Below, piece by piece: positions 19,701 through 32,819 of a stretch of DNA of 64,000 nt; position 1 is the stretch's first letter, and every line of letters begins with the position of its first letter. The notes beneath the pieces are model-generated. The model had not been told where the DNA came from and ran no database searches. It saw only the letters and a program-made list of their open reading frames with translations. The position numbers and the translations under genes are program-made. Origin of the DNA: Pezicula radicicola (lineage: Eukaryota > Ascomycota > Leotiomycetes > Helotiales > Dermateaceae); assembly GCA_003008705.1 (NCBI GenBank), contig PDUO01000071.1, forward strand, positions 124,001-188,000, read 5' to 3'.

Positions 19701-22700
19701 AGGCCGGCTTTCTGTCGCCGCCCACAACTCTCCAGCAAGTGTGACTTTGTCAGGGGACGCCGATGCAATCGCCCATGCTAAAAGGGTCTTCGACGAGGAA
19801 AAGAAGTTCGCGAGGCTGCTTCAAGTAGACACGGCCTATCACTCCCATCATATGCTGCCATGTGGTGACCGGTATGTCGAGGCTTTGAAAGCATGTGGAG
19901 TCCGAGTCCAAAAGGATCGAAGTAGCTCTTGCGCTTGGTTCTCCAGCGTGAGTGGCAGTGACAAGCCGATGACTCCAGTCGAAGAGCTCCAAGATGAGTA
20001 CTGGAGGGACAACATGACCAAATCGGTCTTGTTCTCAGAGGCTGTGAAGAATGCATTCGCTTCGGATGACCAAATGAATCTCGGTCTCGAAGTTGGTCCA
20101 CACCCCGCACTCAAGGGCCCCGTGGCACAGAATGTTAACGATGACCGATCCACCCCATTCTCTTACAGTGGTGTCCTGAGCCGTGGCCAAAACGACATCG
20201 AGGCATTTGCAGACGGCATTGGCTTTGTATGGACGCAACTGGGGGCCGGCGGTGTCGATTTCCAGTCTTATGAAAAGGCCGCGACAGGTTCCAAATCACC
20301 GCAGCCACGATTGGTGACAGGGTTACCACTTTATCAATGGAATCATGGAAAATCCTACTGGAGCGAATCACGACGATCCAGGAAAATTCGTTCACGAGCA
20401 GAGCCAAACCACGAAATCCTGGGCAGTCTATCACCTGAGTCTACCCCACAAGACATGCGTTGGTCGAATATACTCAAAGTGTCAGAGATGCCGTGGCTAA
20501 GCGGGCATCAAATACAAGGCCAAATGATTTTCCCCGCCGCTGGATATGTTGCCATGGCAATTGAGTCGTCCAGGATTCTTGCGGCTGAGAAGAGTGTCAA
20601 GACATATGAGCTCTATGATTTGTCCATTCCTCGAGCAACCGTCATTGACGATGCAGACAATGCTAGTGTTGAAACTCTTGTCACATTGACAAAGATTCAA
20701 TATCATCAGGATCAAACAGCAACTGCCGACTTCTCCTGTTACGCACTAGCCGTCACCAGCACCGGATCGAAGCAAGAAATGGCGATAAATGCTACAGGCA
20801 CCGTGAAGATCGTATTTGGGGTGCCAAATGTTGACGCACTATCTTGTACACCTCTGGAAGACTACAACTTGCGCACAGTTGACAGCGACGAATTCTATGA
20901 CTTCCTTGCCAAGCTTGGGTACGGCTACACAGGTCCATTCAGAACATTGTCATCAACAAAACGTCGACTTGGTCACTCCAGTGGTCTGATAGACACTTAC
21001 AATTATGCGGATTCCGAACCTTCCAGGTACCTCATTCACCCCAGCACCCTCGATGTTGCCTTCCAAGCCTCGATACTTGCGTACACATCGCCAGCGGTAG
21101 GTCACACCCCTTCAGCCTCTCTCCGAATGTCCCACGGCTTATTCCAAACATCTCATAAGTTATGAGAATTTTTGGATAATGTCGTCTCGGGATCTGACTT
21201 CCACTTATCTTCATTTGTTTTAAGCACTGCTAATTCTGACATGTTTGACAGGATGAGCGTCTCTGGTCCCTGCACGTCCCAACAGTAATTGGAACTATCA
21301 GAGTTAATGCAGCAACGTGTGCTTCGCCGCTCCCTGCTGGATCTCGCGTACCGGTGTATTCTGTCCTCGAAGACTCGGAGGCTTTCTCTGGATTCATCGA
21401 ACTGTTGAGTGAAGATGGCCAACATAGTATGGTTCAGGTCGAAGATTTGGTGATCAAGCCTTTGGCTCCGGCGGCAGAGTCAGACGACCGTGTCATGTTC
21501 ACTCATACGACATTTGCTTCAGCCGTGGCAGATGGGGCTATCGCCTCGGATGGTCAACCTTCCTCCTACGAACTTGATTTGAGCATCGTCTGCGAAAGGC
21601 TCTGTTATTTCTATATTTTAAAATGGGCCTCCGACCTCACTGATGAAGACTGGAAAAACGGCCCGCCGCACTTCCTGCACCTTCGGAACTGGGTAAACCA
21701 TAGTAAGCCTCTCTGCACCTTTTTTATATCATTTAGCTGCTTAGCCATGGTTTCTTTCAATTTTCTCCTCGATGGTGCTGATGTTAACCTTGAACGCAGT
21801 TCTCCTCAATGTTTCCAAGGGTAAAAATCCACATATAAAGAGGGAGTGGTCAAAAGATACTCCCGAATTTATCGAGAAATTGATCAGTCCATACCGAGAG
21901 GATGGCAATATCAAGATAATTCAAGCTGTGGGCGACAACTTGCCCACCTCTGTGCGGGGCGAAACGACCATCTTAGAGCACATGATCAAAGACGACATGC
22001 TCGAACAGCATTACAAGAAAAGTTTAGGAGCGGAAGTCGCAAATGAATTCTTGGCCAAGATGATGAAGCAAATCATCCATCGCTATCCGCACGCGAAAAT
22101 CCTCGAAATAGGTAAGATTCAGACACATCACAGTTGGTGCTGCTACGCCATACGACTTTGGGATATGTAGCAAGCTCTAACACTACTCACAGGTGCTGGG
22201 ACTGGTGGAGCCACAAAGGCGGTCCTCGAAACCATCGAAGGCGCCATGTCGTCTTACACGTACACCGACTTGAGTGTCGGTTTCTTTGGCCTTGCAGAAA
22301 AGCTTTTCGAGGCTTATAGTGACAAGATGGAATTCAAAACTTTCGATGTGGAGAAATCGCCAAAAACCCAAGGATTCGAACCCAACTCCTACGACATCGT
22401 CATCGCTTCCAATTGTTTACATGCGACTCTTTCACTTGAAACGACATTGGCAAACACGCGACAGCTTTTGAAGCCTGGAGGATATCTCTTGATCTTAGAA
22501 CTTACCATGCCCATTGAGGTAATTCGCACCAACACAATCTTTGGAGTACTTCCCGGTTGGTGGCTCGGCGTGGATGATGGTCGGAAATTGTCACCGACCA
22601 TATCTCGTGGCGGTTGGCATTCAGTCCTGCGCAAAACAGGTTTCTCGGGAATTGACACAATCAATACTGATGTTAGTCCTATTACCTGGCCAGCTTCGGT

Positions 22701-25700
22701 TATCGTATCTCAAGCGGTCGATGAACGAGTACAATTTTTACGCCGGCCGTTGTCCGCGCCGTCCACTTCGGCCCCGATTTACATAGAGAGTCTTGTCATC
22801 CTTGGAAACGGTACACTAGAGACTGCGCGGGTGGCCGAAGAGTTGTTAGAGCACCTACAACGCTTTTGCGGCGAAGTTATCATTCTTGATAGCTTACCAA
22901 CCGAGGAAGAGGCGTCCAATTTGAATCCGATGAGCACGTTTGTCAACCTGGTAGACCTTGACTCGCCAATTTTCAAGGATATCACCGAAGATAAGATGGA
23001 GGGCGTGAAAAGGATGTCCGAACTGGCGAAAAATATCTTATGGGTCACGCAAGGTGCCTTGGCAGACGAGCCATACCACATGGCAAGCATTGCTTTCTGC
23101 CGCGCTTTGCGTACAGAGGCGCCGCATGTCAGCTTGAACAACCTCGACATCGCCGACATAGAGCAGGACAACATCTCGAAACTTATCGCGGAGCATCTGC
23201 TGCAGCTCTATGCCCTTGATGAGTGGGAGCAAGAACCCCAGCTGCTTTTATGGTCCAAGGAACGCGAGGCTTTCATAGAAGATGGAAAGCTCAAGATTCC
23301 TCGAATTGTCGCCAATACCGACCTGAATGCTAGGCTGAACTCTGGCAGACGAATGGTCATGAAACAAATGATCGAATCCAGCGATAAAGTCTCATTCTCA
23401 CCACCATGCGACCATTCCCCGGCCGCTCTAGTCAACCTAGCATCTCTTGATGACCAGGCAAGCTCTATCAAAGTTGAGTCCTCGAGCGCAATGGCACTTC
23501 AGGTCGTTCCAGGCACTTCCTTATTCGTTGCTATTGGCAGAGAAGATGACTCTACCGAGAATCCCACTGTGCTGCTGTCGACCGCAAATACTAATAAGCA
23601 GTCTCCAGTTACGAAAATGACTGTCCCTAACTCTAGCAACATCGCCTATTCATCAGAAAAGCTTTTGATTCTTGTGGCGAGCGAATTACTAGCAGCGACT
23701 TTGGTTGAGAACTTATCTTTGGGCGATCACTTACTGGTGCATTGTTCGAGGGAAGATCGACTCCTAGTTGAGGCCTTGTCCCGGCGTATTTTGGACCAAA
23801 ATATTCGTCTCAGCATCACATATGACTCGGCAGAAAGCGTTGGCGATTCGCAAGGCCCAGCGTGGATCAAGATAAGTAATCGTACACCTCGACACTTTTT
23901 ACGGAAAACACTTCGCCTCGCAAAACCTTCACACTATCTCGACTTGACGGCTGGGGAACATCTTGGAGTTCGTATTGCTCAGGACTTGCCTGCTGGTTGC
24001 AAGCGAATTGATGCATCCACTTTATTCCAACCTCGATCTTCGCTGCCTCTTTCATACGACCAAGGAATTTTGCTGGATCGGCTTGAGAATGCAGTTACGA
24101 GGGCAATTGCGACTTCGACTATTCAGGAGGAATTCCCAAATTTGGTCATTCAACTTAGCCAGGTTGAGGAGCCAACCACTCAGTACCATGCAACGAGTGC
24201 CATTCGCTGGCCTTCGGACGGGCTGGTGAAGACAAAAGTGCGTCCTCTGGATGTCTCGGGCTTCTTCTCAAAAGACAAGACTTATGTCCTCATTGGTCTG
24301 AGTGGTGCGATTGGGCAATCGCTTTGTGAATGGATGATATCAAATGGCGCAGGCTGCGTTGTTTTGACGAGTAGGCGCCCTGATATCGATCCAAGATGGA
24401 TCGACTCTTGCCAGGGCTCAGGCGCAACCGTCAAGGTACTCGCCATGGATGTTACTGACATGGGAAGTGTAGAGAGTGCGGTAAAGGTCATTAGAGAAAC
24501 TTGTCCCCCAATCGCCGGTGTGGCGCACGGAGCCATGGTCCTCCACGATTCGCTTTTTGCAAGAATGTCGGCCGACAAGATGCAACAGATCATTAGACCC
24601 AAAGTCGATGGAGCGATCAACCTCGAAGATGCCTTTAGCGAAGATAACCTTGACTTTTTTGTCATGTTCTCCTCGGTATCGATGGTTTGTGGAAACGCCG
24701 GCCAATCCTTGTACGCTGCCGGATGTGGATATTTGAATGGCTTGGCCAGGCAGAGACGCAAACGGGGCCTTGCGGGCTCTACTTTCGATATTGGTCGTGT
24801 CGTTGGGATTGGGTATGTAGAGTCAGCAGCCCAAGTTGTTCGGGATCAGTTGATCGGACTTGGACTCAAGCCCATCTCGGAGGCGGATCTACGCAATGCC
24901 TTCGCAGAAACTATCCGAGCCGGGCTCCCACAACCTCAGGACCAAGAGACACTTCCCGAGGCAGTCGTAACGATGGGCGTGCGTCACTTCCGCGAAGACG
25001 AGGACATTAAAGGGCCGTGGTTCACCAATCCCCTCTTTTCACACTGCATCATCGAGAAACCTCGCACTCAATTTAGCTCCGGGGATCAACGCAAAAAGAC
25101 TTCTCTTCCCTTAAGCCAACAACTCGCCCAGGTGGCTTCTAGAAAAGAAGCCTTGGACGTCATAATCGGTAAGATGCTTTATATAAAATCCCCTATTGAA
25201 AATCCCAGTCATTATGCTAAGAACCATCCAGATTGTTTCTCGGAGAAATTAGCTGTCATATTACAGCTTGGTGATCAGGCAATCGACCGTGATGCGCCCC
25301 TCAACGAACTTGGGATCGACTCCTTGGTTGCAGTTGAAGTGCGAGCGTGGTTCTTGAAAGAACTGAAGGTCGACATACCGGTGCTCAAGATTATTGGAGG
25401 AGCTTCACCCACAGAATTATGCCAGAGAGCGCTGGAACTCCTGCCGCAAGCAGTCCTGGCTGGCATTGACGCGCCAAAGGCCGAGGTTCCGAAACCCGTT
25501 GGGAAGTTAGACCTGAAAGTACCTCTCCAGCAGCAGGTTGAGGATTCAAGATCAAGTTCCAATACATCATCCAAGGCCAATTCGACACCGGGATCTATGT
25601 CTCCTACTTCTAAAGTGCCGTCAACAGCGCAGTCATCTGCGGGTTCTGAAGTGGCCGATGAGGACGTTACCGTCGCAGAGTCTCAAAAGACTAATGCGAA

Positions 25701-28700
25701 AGCAGACGCATTCCCTCCTGACCGTCGACCACAAAAATTCTTGAAGAGTGTGCCTATTTCCCTAGCGCAGTCTCGATACTGGTTTCTTCAACATCTGCTC
25801 GCCGACCAAAGTACACACAATGTCGCCACTTACTACCGCATCACGGGAGATCTTCGTGTAAACGATCTAACAAGGGCTATACGTCTCGTTTGCTCCAGAC
25901 ACGAGTCGTTGCGCACCTGTTTCGTAGCAGATCAGACCGCGGAAGGCGAGGCTAGCCAGAAAGTCATGCCCAGTTCTCCACTGCGCCTTGAGTGTAAGAA
26001 CATCAAATCCGAAGAAGACGTTGCGACCGAGTACGCCAAAATAAGATCATACGAGCTTGACATGGAGAGCGGCGATTTGCTGAAACTGGTTCTCCTGACG
26101 CTCTCACCGTCATGTCATTTTCTCCTCATGAATTACCATCACATCATCATGGACGGGATTAGCTGGCAAGTCTTCCTTGCCGACCTGGAAAAGGCTTACA
26201 ACGGCCAACATCTCGGAGCACCTCCGCGGCAATACCCAGAGTTCTCTGTGGCTCAGCGTAAGGCCTTGGAGAGTGGGGCGATGGATGAGCAGCTCAATTA
26301 CTGGCGGCAGATGTTTCCTGACAGTGACCCGCCAACTGTCTTGCCACTGCTACCAATAGCTCGCGTCAGTGCCAGAATGCCGATGAAGATATACGATACC
26401 CATCAAGTAGACTTCCGACTGGAGCCTGCCTTGTTAGCGCGAGTTAAGTCTTTTTCGAAGGCCAACGGATCTTCGCCATTCCATCTTTATCTAGCTGCCT
26501 TCAAAGCCATGCTCTTCAGCTTCATGGATGCACCAGATTTGACAATTGGCGTCGCTGATGCCGGCCGCTCCGAGCCCAATCTCCAAGGCAGTATTGGATT
26601 CTTTCTCAATCTACTTCCCCTGAGATTTCGACGTCAAAATAATCAACAATTTACCGATGCCATGGTCGAGGCTCGAAACATCCACTATGCAGCGCTTGAG
26701 AATTCTCGGGTACCTTTTGATGTTGTGTTGGCCGAGTTGAACGTGGCTCGTTCCTCATCATATAATCCATTCTTTCAAACATTCCTTAATTACCGCCAGG
26801 GCTTTCCAACTAAGCACCCATTTGGCAATACTGAATTCGAAATCAAGACAGTTGACCACGGCAAAAGTGCATACGACATCACATTAGATGTGACCGACAG
26901 CGCCGTAGACACAGTTGTTATGATCCGGGCCCAGAAGAGTCTTTACGATATGACGGCGACGGTCCTATTTTCTGAGACCTTTACCCATTTCCTCGAAACT
27001 TTGACCAGCGATCCGTCACTGTCTCTAAAGGACACTCCTCTCTATGGCGAAAAACAGCGCATTCAGGCCATCCAGGTTGGCCGTGGCCCCCGCCTGACCT
27101 CCGAATGGCCAGCAACGCTCCCCCATCGAATCGATCAGGTTGCCCGCGTGAATGGAGACAAAATCGCCCTCATGGATGGTTTTGGTAATGAACTCAAGTA
27201 CAGAGACATGACAAACCGTATCGAAGCAATTGCCGAGGCGTTGAAAACCAAGGGGGCCGGCAGTGGCTCTCGAGTGCTCGTCTTCCAACAAGCAGCGTCA
27301 GATTGGGTATGTTCTATGCTCGCTATTATGCGAGTGGGTGCTATCTATGTACCGCTGGACCTTCGGAATCCTCTTCCCCGTCTAGCGTCAGTTGCAAAAG
27401 ACTGTGAACCGACAACAATCCTCGCGGACGCTACTACATTGCACGATGTGCCGCAGCTTGGCGTCGATGGCGCCCATGTCATCGATGTAACTACTGTCGG
27501 TTCCAAGCCTTCGACTCACATTACAAACTCTGCACAAGCAGACTCGCCAGCTGCGATTCTTTACACTAGCGGTTCCACTGGTACACCGAAAGGTATCGTG
27601 GTCACACACTCAGGTCTGCGGAACGAAATCGAGGGCTATACGAAAATGTGGAAATTAGGCGCTGAGCGCACTCTGCAGCAGAGTGCATTCACCTTCAATC
27701 ATTCCTCGGATCAGTAAGTGCCATACTTTCCTCTTCAATACTCAACTTGTCATTAGCTTCCGCCCAGTGATTTGCACTGCCCTTTGAACAATTCCGCCAG
27801 ACATGCCTGGCCATCAAAAGATACAAATGCTGATGACCTTCGACCGTCTAGGATATACACAGGTCTCACCAACGGCGGGAGCGTATACATCGTCCCATGG
27901 AGCGCACGCGGTAACCCGCTTGAAATCACCAAGATCATACAAGAACATTCTATCACGTATACCAAGGCAACGCCATCCGAGTATCTGCTCTGGATGCAGT
28001 ACGGGGGCGATAAGCTCCGCCTTGCATCAAAGTGGCGTTCCGCCTTCGGTGGCGGCGAGAGCTTGACCACCGCCGTTACTCAAAAGTTTGCCACACTTGA
28101 TCTGCCAGACTTGTGTTTCTACAATTCATACGGCCCGACGGAGATTTCCATCTCGTCCACGAAGATGGAGATTGCGTACCGCGAGACGCAAGAGCTGGAG
28201 AGCATGGGCCGTATTCCGTGCGGGTATTCTCTGCCCAACTACGATACCTATATCGTCGACGAGGAGCTGAGACCGGTGCCCATTGGAAGCCCCGGGGAAA
28301 TTTGTCTAGGTGGCGCCGGTGTATCACTTGGGTACTTCAAAAACCCAGAGCTGACCGAAAAGCATTTCGTACCCAACCCCTTCGCAACGCCCGAAGACAT
28401 GGCCAATGGCTGGACACGTATGTACCGGACGGGGGATATCGCGCACCTACGCGAAGACGGCGCCATGGTGTTCCACAACCGCATCGCAGGCGACTCGCAA
28501 GTCAAGATCCGGGGTCTGCGCATCGAGCTCAGCGACATCGAGAGCAATATCGTGGTGGCGGCCGGCGGAGCGCTCAATGGGGCTATAGTCACGCTGCGGG
28601 ATGGCGACCCCGAATTCCTGGTCGCGCATGTGGTATTCGCACCGAATCACGGCGTTGCGGATCCGGCGGCCTTCTTAGATCGACTGCTAGGTAATCTGGA

Positions 28701-30114
28701 TGTGCCGCAGTATATGGTCCCCGTGGTGGCCATTGCATTGGACAAGTTCCCACTTTCGAACCACTCCAAGGTTGACCGGAAAGCGATCAAGGCGTTGCCG
28801 TTGCCCAAGAGAGCGCAGGCAGTGCAAGAAGATGCAGAAGATGCAGAGCTCACGGAGACGATGCTACAGCTGCGCGGCGTCTGGCGCGAGGTCCTGGGCA
28901 AAAGCATCAGGGACCTCGGACTTGAGATGGGCCCCTCGACCAACTTCTTCCTTGTTGGCGGCAACTCGCTCCTGATCATCCGCCTTCAGTCGCAAATCCG
29001 CATGACATTCAACACTGCCTTGTCCCTAATCGATCTCCTCAGCGCCAATACGCTCAGCGAAATGGCGCACAAGATTGACGAGTCGGCGAGCGTAGCTCCC
29101 CTCGACTGGGAGGCCGAGACTGCGCCCCCTACCATCCCTTCCTTCCTCGACAAGGTTTCCAAGACCCGCGCCGCAGCTCAAGAGAAAAAGAAAAAGAGCG
29201 GCAAGACAGTCGTCGTCACAGGAGGGACAGGTTTCCTAGCTAAATATCTCATCCCACAACTTGCAGCCAGGCCCGACGTCGAGACAATCCACTGCGTCGC
29301 TGTTCGAGATGCCGCTAAGCTAAACTTTTCATCTCCCAAGATAAGATGCCACGCCGGCGACCTTTCGGCGCCACTGCTCGGGCTCAGCACAGAGGACTTT
29401 CTCCATCTGGCGAGCCAGGTAGATATCATACTACACATGGGCGCCGCACGCTCCTTCTGGGACAACTACAACGTTCTGCGGCCCAGGAACGTGCATCCGA
29501 CCAAAGAGCTAGTCAAGTTAGCTGCTCCAAGAAAAGTACCAATCCATTTCACGTCCACTGGAGCCGTGTTCGGCGGTAATGGCATTGATACCGTCTCAGC
29601 CGCTGACAGCGAGCCGCCTCTTGACGGGACGGACGGATACACGGCGACGAAATGGGCCAGTGAGCGGATTCTCGAGCGCGCGAGTGCCACGCTTGGAGTT
29701 CCTTCCTCCATATACCGATTCTGTCCCGCGACGACACACGAGCCTGCGCCTAAAGAGCTCCTAGATTTGTTCGCACACTTCGTGGACATAACGAAGGCAA
29801 TGCCTGACGCAACCGGCTGGGCTGGGCGTATGGACATGATTCCTGCCGCGAATGTCGCGAGCTGGCTCTGTGAGTCGACCGTTGCCAATGTCGCGAATAA
29901 CGGGACCAATTTCACACACTATCCGGGGCGAGTTACCGTCTCGGTGGACGAACTGATGCCGCACCTCGAGGGACAGATGGGCGAGCGAGACGATCTTACA
30001 CACGTCCCGTTGCTGAAGTGGACTGGTGTCATCAAGAGGGCCGGGTTTGAGTATTTCATGATGTCCCATGAAGCCAGCATAGAGAAGGAGGCTAAGCTGG
30101 AAATGCGAAGGTGA
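16765..30114 (+). CDS. Hybrid polyketide synthase-nonribosomal peptide synthetase (PKS-NRPS)
   Basis: Twelve exons join in frame to 4025 residues: 16765-17086, 17135-17540, 17718-17950, 18065-18181, 18334-18540, 18624-19013, 19141-19436, 19537-21096, 21252-21702, 21800-22111, 22193-27713, 27852-30114. Domains: KS 1-435 (DTACSSS, Cys about 180; EAHGTGT; KTVIGHLEG); AT about 550-880 ([10 protein letters not shown]); DH about 945-1260 (His about 981 in [25 protein letters not shown]); cMeT about 1380-1600 ([11 protein letters not shown]); no ER; KR about 2128-2310 ([23 protein letters not shown]); ACP (LGIDSL, Ser about 2475); C about 2610-3040 (HHIIMDG); A about 3065-3600 ([26 protein letters not shown]); T (GGNSL, Ser about 3644); reductase/Dieckmann domain about 3720-4025 ([22 protein letters not shown]). 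It builds a methylated polyketide, couples it to an amino acid and releases it. Oddities: Asn in place of the A-domain Asp (FNHSSDQ), and Ala for the third Gly of the NADPH motif. Confidence 0.95.
27714..27851 (+). other. Intron inside the A-domain substrate pocket
   Basis: Donor GTAAGT follows FNHSSD plus two bases of a Gln codon. Acceptor CTAG restores the Gln and continues [14 protein letters not shown], which is the conserved A-domain continuation. The intron is 138 bp. Downstream frames that remain open upstream of 27852 are intronic and not protein. Confidence 0.85.
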
Positions 30115-31888
30115 TGCTAACAACGGAGAATTTCAGAGATTGTAATAATTTTTAATTATTCTTAGTAAATTAAATAAATAAAACTTTTTAAATATAAAGA
30201 GAGCATATTTAAAAAAAACTATATCTTAGAAAAATTACTACTACGTCTACTATTATAAAGCTAAAGACTAAAAGGATACTTAATACTAGAAGTATAAGGA
30301 AATAAAACTTTTATTATAATTCTACTTAAAATTATATCTTTATATTAATAATAAGGAAAAATATAATACTAACTATTAGTAATCTATTTTAAATATTAGA
30401 AGAGAAATATATAGGAAACCTTAGCTAGCCTAGAACCAGAAGTTAATACCGAACGCCGAATACTAGGCTTAGGCGGAAGCTACCGCTTACGTCCCTCTTA
30501 TATTAAGTGCCCTCTTAGAACATAGGCTGTTTATGTCTACTAGGAAGGGCTGACCAAGGGTATCTTAAACCACGTTTACGAAGAGTCTCCTGCGAAGATT
30601 CTTGTACAACCGGAGTGGGAGTGGGCTAGCCTACGGAAGCATTTCGAACCGTTTGTAAGTTGTCTACCTAACGGCAGTAATAGTAAAAGCCGTCAGGGGA
30701 GGAGGTCTAAGAATCACGCTAGCCTAGCCCAGCCTCTCGAACCGAGGTATAAACTATTAGTTCTATGCAAGCACCAACTAACTCTTAGTAAGCATCCCAG
30801 GGCATTAAGGAGATATAAAGAGGTAAGATCAAAGGCAACGGTCGATGTAGCCCGTAGAAGATGTTCTACTAACTATCGCCCTCACGTCCCCGAAGGCTAA
30901 GTTAGATATGAATTGGATATAGTTCGAAGGAGAAAGAGGACTTATATTCTTACAAGTCTAATAGTTGCATTATAATCACATCTCTAGCCCTCAACCCGAT
31001 CGTATATAGTAAATTGTTAAGTAGAAGAGTTCGTTCGATATAGCCCTAGGATAAATAGTTAATGCAAGGAAGCCCCTTGCTCTGCGTTAAAACAGGATCG
31101 ACAGGAACCTTATCTTGAGTGGAGCTACTGTAGAATCCTTAGGCCAAATCTCCTCGGAAGAACCTCTGCCTCGGGCAGCTTGTTTGTGGAGTAGGTACCC
31201 AAACTTTAAAGACTCGGTAGGCACAGCACAGACTCTCTAGGGACTGTTAACAGGACCAAGCTCTTCCACAACGACAGGGTTCTTACTAGCGGCAATTAAA
31301 GTTCGATGGAAAGTCCTAGATAATTCAGGCCCGGATCTGATGTTAGCGTAAAAGCCAAGTAGAAAAGTCTTCGAGTTGAACTAGGGGATCGATAAGTAAG
31401 TTATAAATACACTGGAAGACGACCGATGCATCTAACCCCCGTGTATAGAATGATTCTTGGTTCTGAAGGATTGCCCGAATACACCCTAGATACTTAAACC
31501 TAGTGTAATCTCTAACGGCGAGGAGTATTATAGTCCTTACTAGGAACCTTTTATATAACCTCTCTATACGTACCCTTGCTTAGTAGTACTCTGTATTAAT
31601 CGGTGAGTAGAATCTCTATAAGGCGCTAGTATCTAGGACCCTTGTTTCTAGCCTCTACCTTATTTTAAATAGGTAGAATCCGATCACCGCCTAGTATTTA
31701 AGCCTGTAGTACCAGCAGTGGAATAGTTAGGGGTTATACTACCTCAACAACGGCTTAGAATATAACAAACCCGACAACGGCAATGGATTCGCCGGGCATG
31801 GTTTGGGTATTCTAGTGGTCTGCTTCGTACTTTTCTATATAAAAATACTTTGTATCTAGGTTCTTGAAAATCAACCCGGGCCCAGCCC
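30115..31888. other. AT-rich block followed by unidentified 1.4-kb segment of mixed composition
   Basis: 30115-30420 is AT-rich. From about 30420 to 31860 the base composition is much more balanced, with CG-containing words, yet every frame on both strands is broken by stops within about 60 codons. I recognise no protein, rRNA or tRNA. It may be an insert within a degraded mariner copy whose right end lies at 31889-32211, but no left end was found. Confidence 0.4.
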
Positions 31889-32211
31889 TATCTATTTATT
31901 AAAGAATAATTAAACTAATATAAAAGTTTTAAAGGGTTAGATTAAAGAGGTATAAGAGGCTATACTATAAGAGCTTATTAATAGACTTATTCTTTCTATA
32001 CTAAATAGAGTATAAGCTCTATATAAGGTAAAGGGCTAGTATACTAAATATTAAAGCTCTAAATTAGAGCTTTTAAATAAATGTATTATTAGTTTTATAT
32101 ATATTATATTAATTAATTAAATAGGTTAGGAAGATTAGATAGAATAATAGGTATATAGTAGGGTATTATATAATATAGAGCATGTATAAAGACTTTTAGC
32201 ACCTAATTTTA
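31889..32211 (+). mobile_element. RIP-degraded Tc1/mariner 3' fragment
   Basis: This stretch matches 49888-50201 along its length (for example TTTTAAAGGGTTAGATTAAA and GAGTATAAGCTCTATATAAG, with transitions). It decodes, with stops, to the C terminus of a Tc1/mariner transposase. It ends in a right terminal repeat like that of the 48802-50201 element and a TA at 32210-32211. Confidence 0.7.
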
Positions 32212-32819
32212 CTGAGCATTTAAAAGCCAGGGTGAGAGCGAGGTTGACAATAGATGGTGGCAAGAGCGCGAGAACAGATTAACGTGTGATAATTTAATTA
32301 AGATCAGAGTAGTCAAAATGAAAAGTCTATGTTGTCTAAAGTTGTATTAATACACGAGATTCAACATAGAGATTGCAATTTACGCTTATCACTCTCGAAT
32401 TGAATGAGGTTTTAACAGTTTCCAACCAAGACTCTTTTTTTCTCAGAAGGGACAAGGGATAATCACTATATAATAGCGAGACTGACCCTATTATGCTTTT
32501 CCGCTAAACCATCATACGGGATCCCGCCTTCTGAATTATACTATCTCTCGATCATTTGATCACGAAAAAGTTCTACCTCAATAGTACTTGTTATCTAAGT
32601 TATAGAAAAGTCAATATATTTACTTTTATAAGCTTTATCACACGCCGCAATGGCGACATAGACGTGGCCATACGACATATTAAATATGCTTTACTAGTAT
32701 ACTTCGTCTCATTATATTCATATAAAAATACAATTAGAGAGAATTTTTGATTAAAGATAGTTAAAATAAGTGTATTAGGATTTTAATGCACAAGATGTAA
32801 CGGTGTAGTAGATTATCTT

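Noticed and set aside
27772..27851. Reading 27772 as the start of a separate NRPS protein
   Set aside because: The first 26 codons are intronic; the splice at 27713/27852 joins one continuous A domain.
28113..28694. 193-codon plus-strand frame overlapping the A domain
   Set aside because: Arg-rich alternative frame of the PKS-NRPS; the A-domain motifs are in the other frame.
31000..31880. Ribosomal RNA fragment in the balanced-composition block
   Set aside because: No conserved rRNA words could be recognised on either strand.
32556..32750. 64-codon plus-strand frame
   Set aside because: AT-rich chance frame without start context or similarity.
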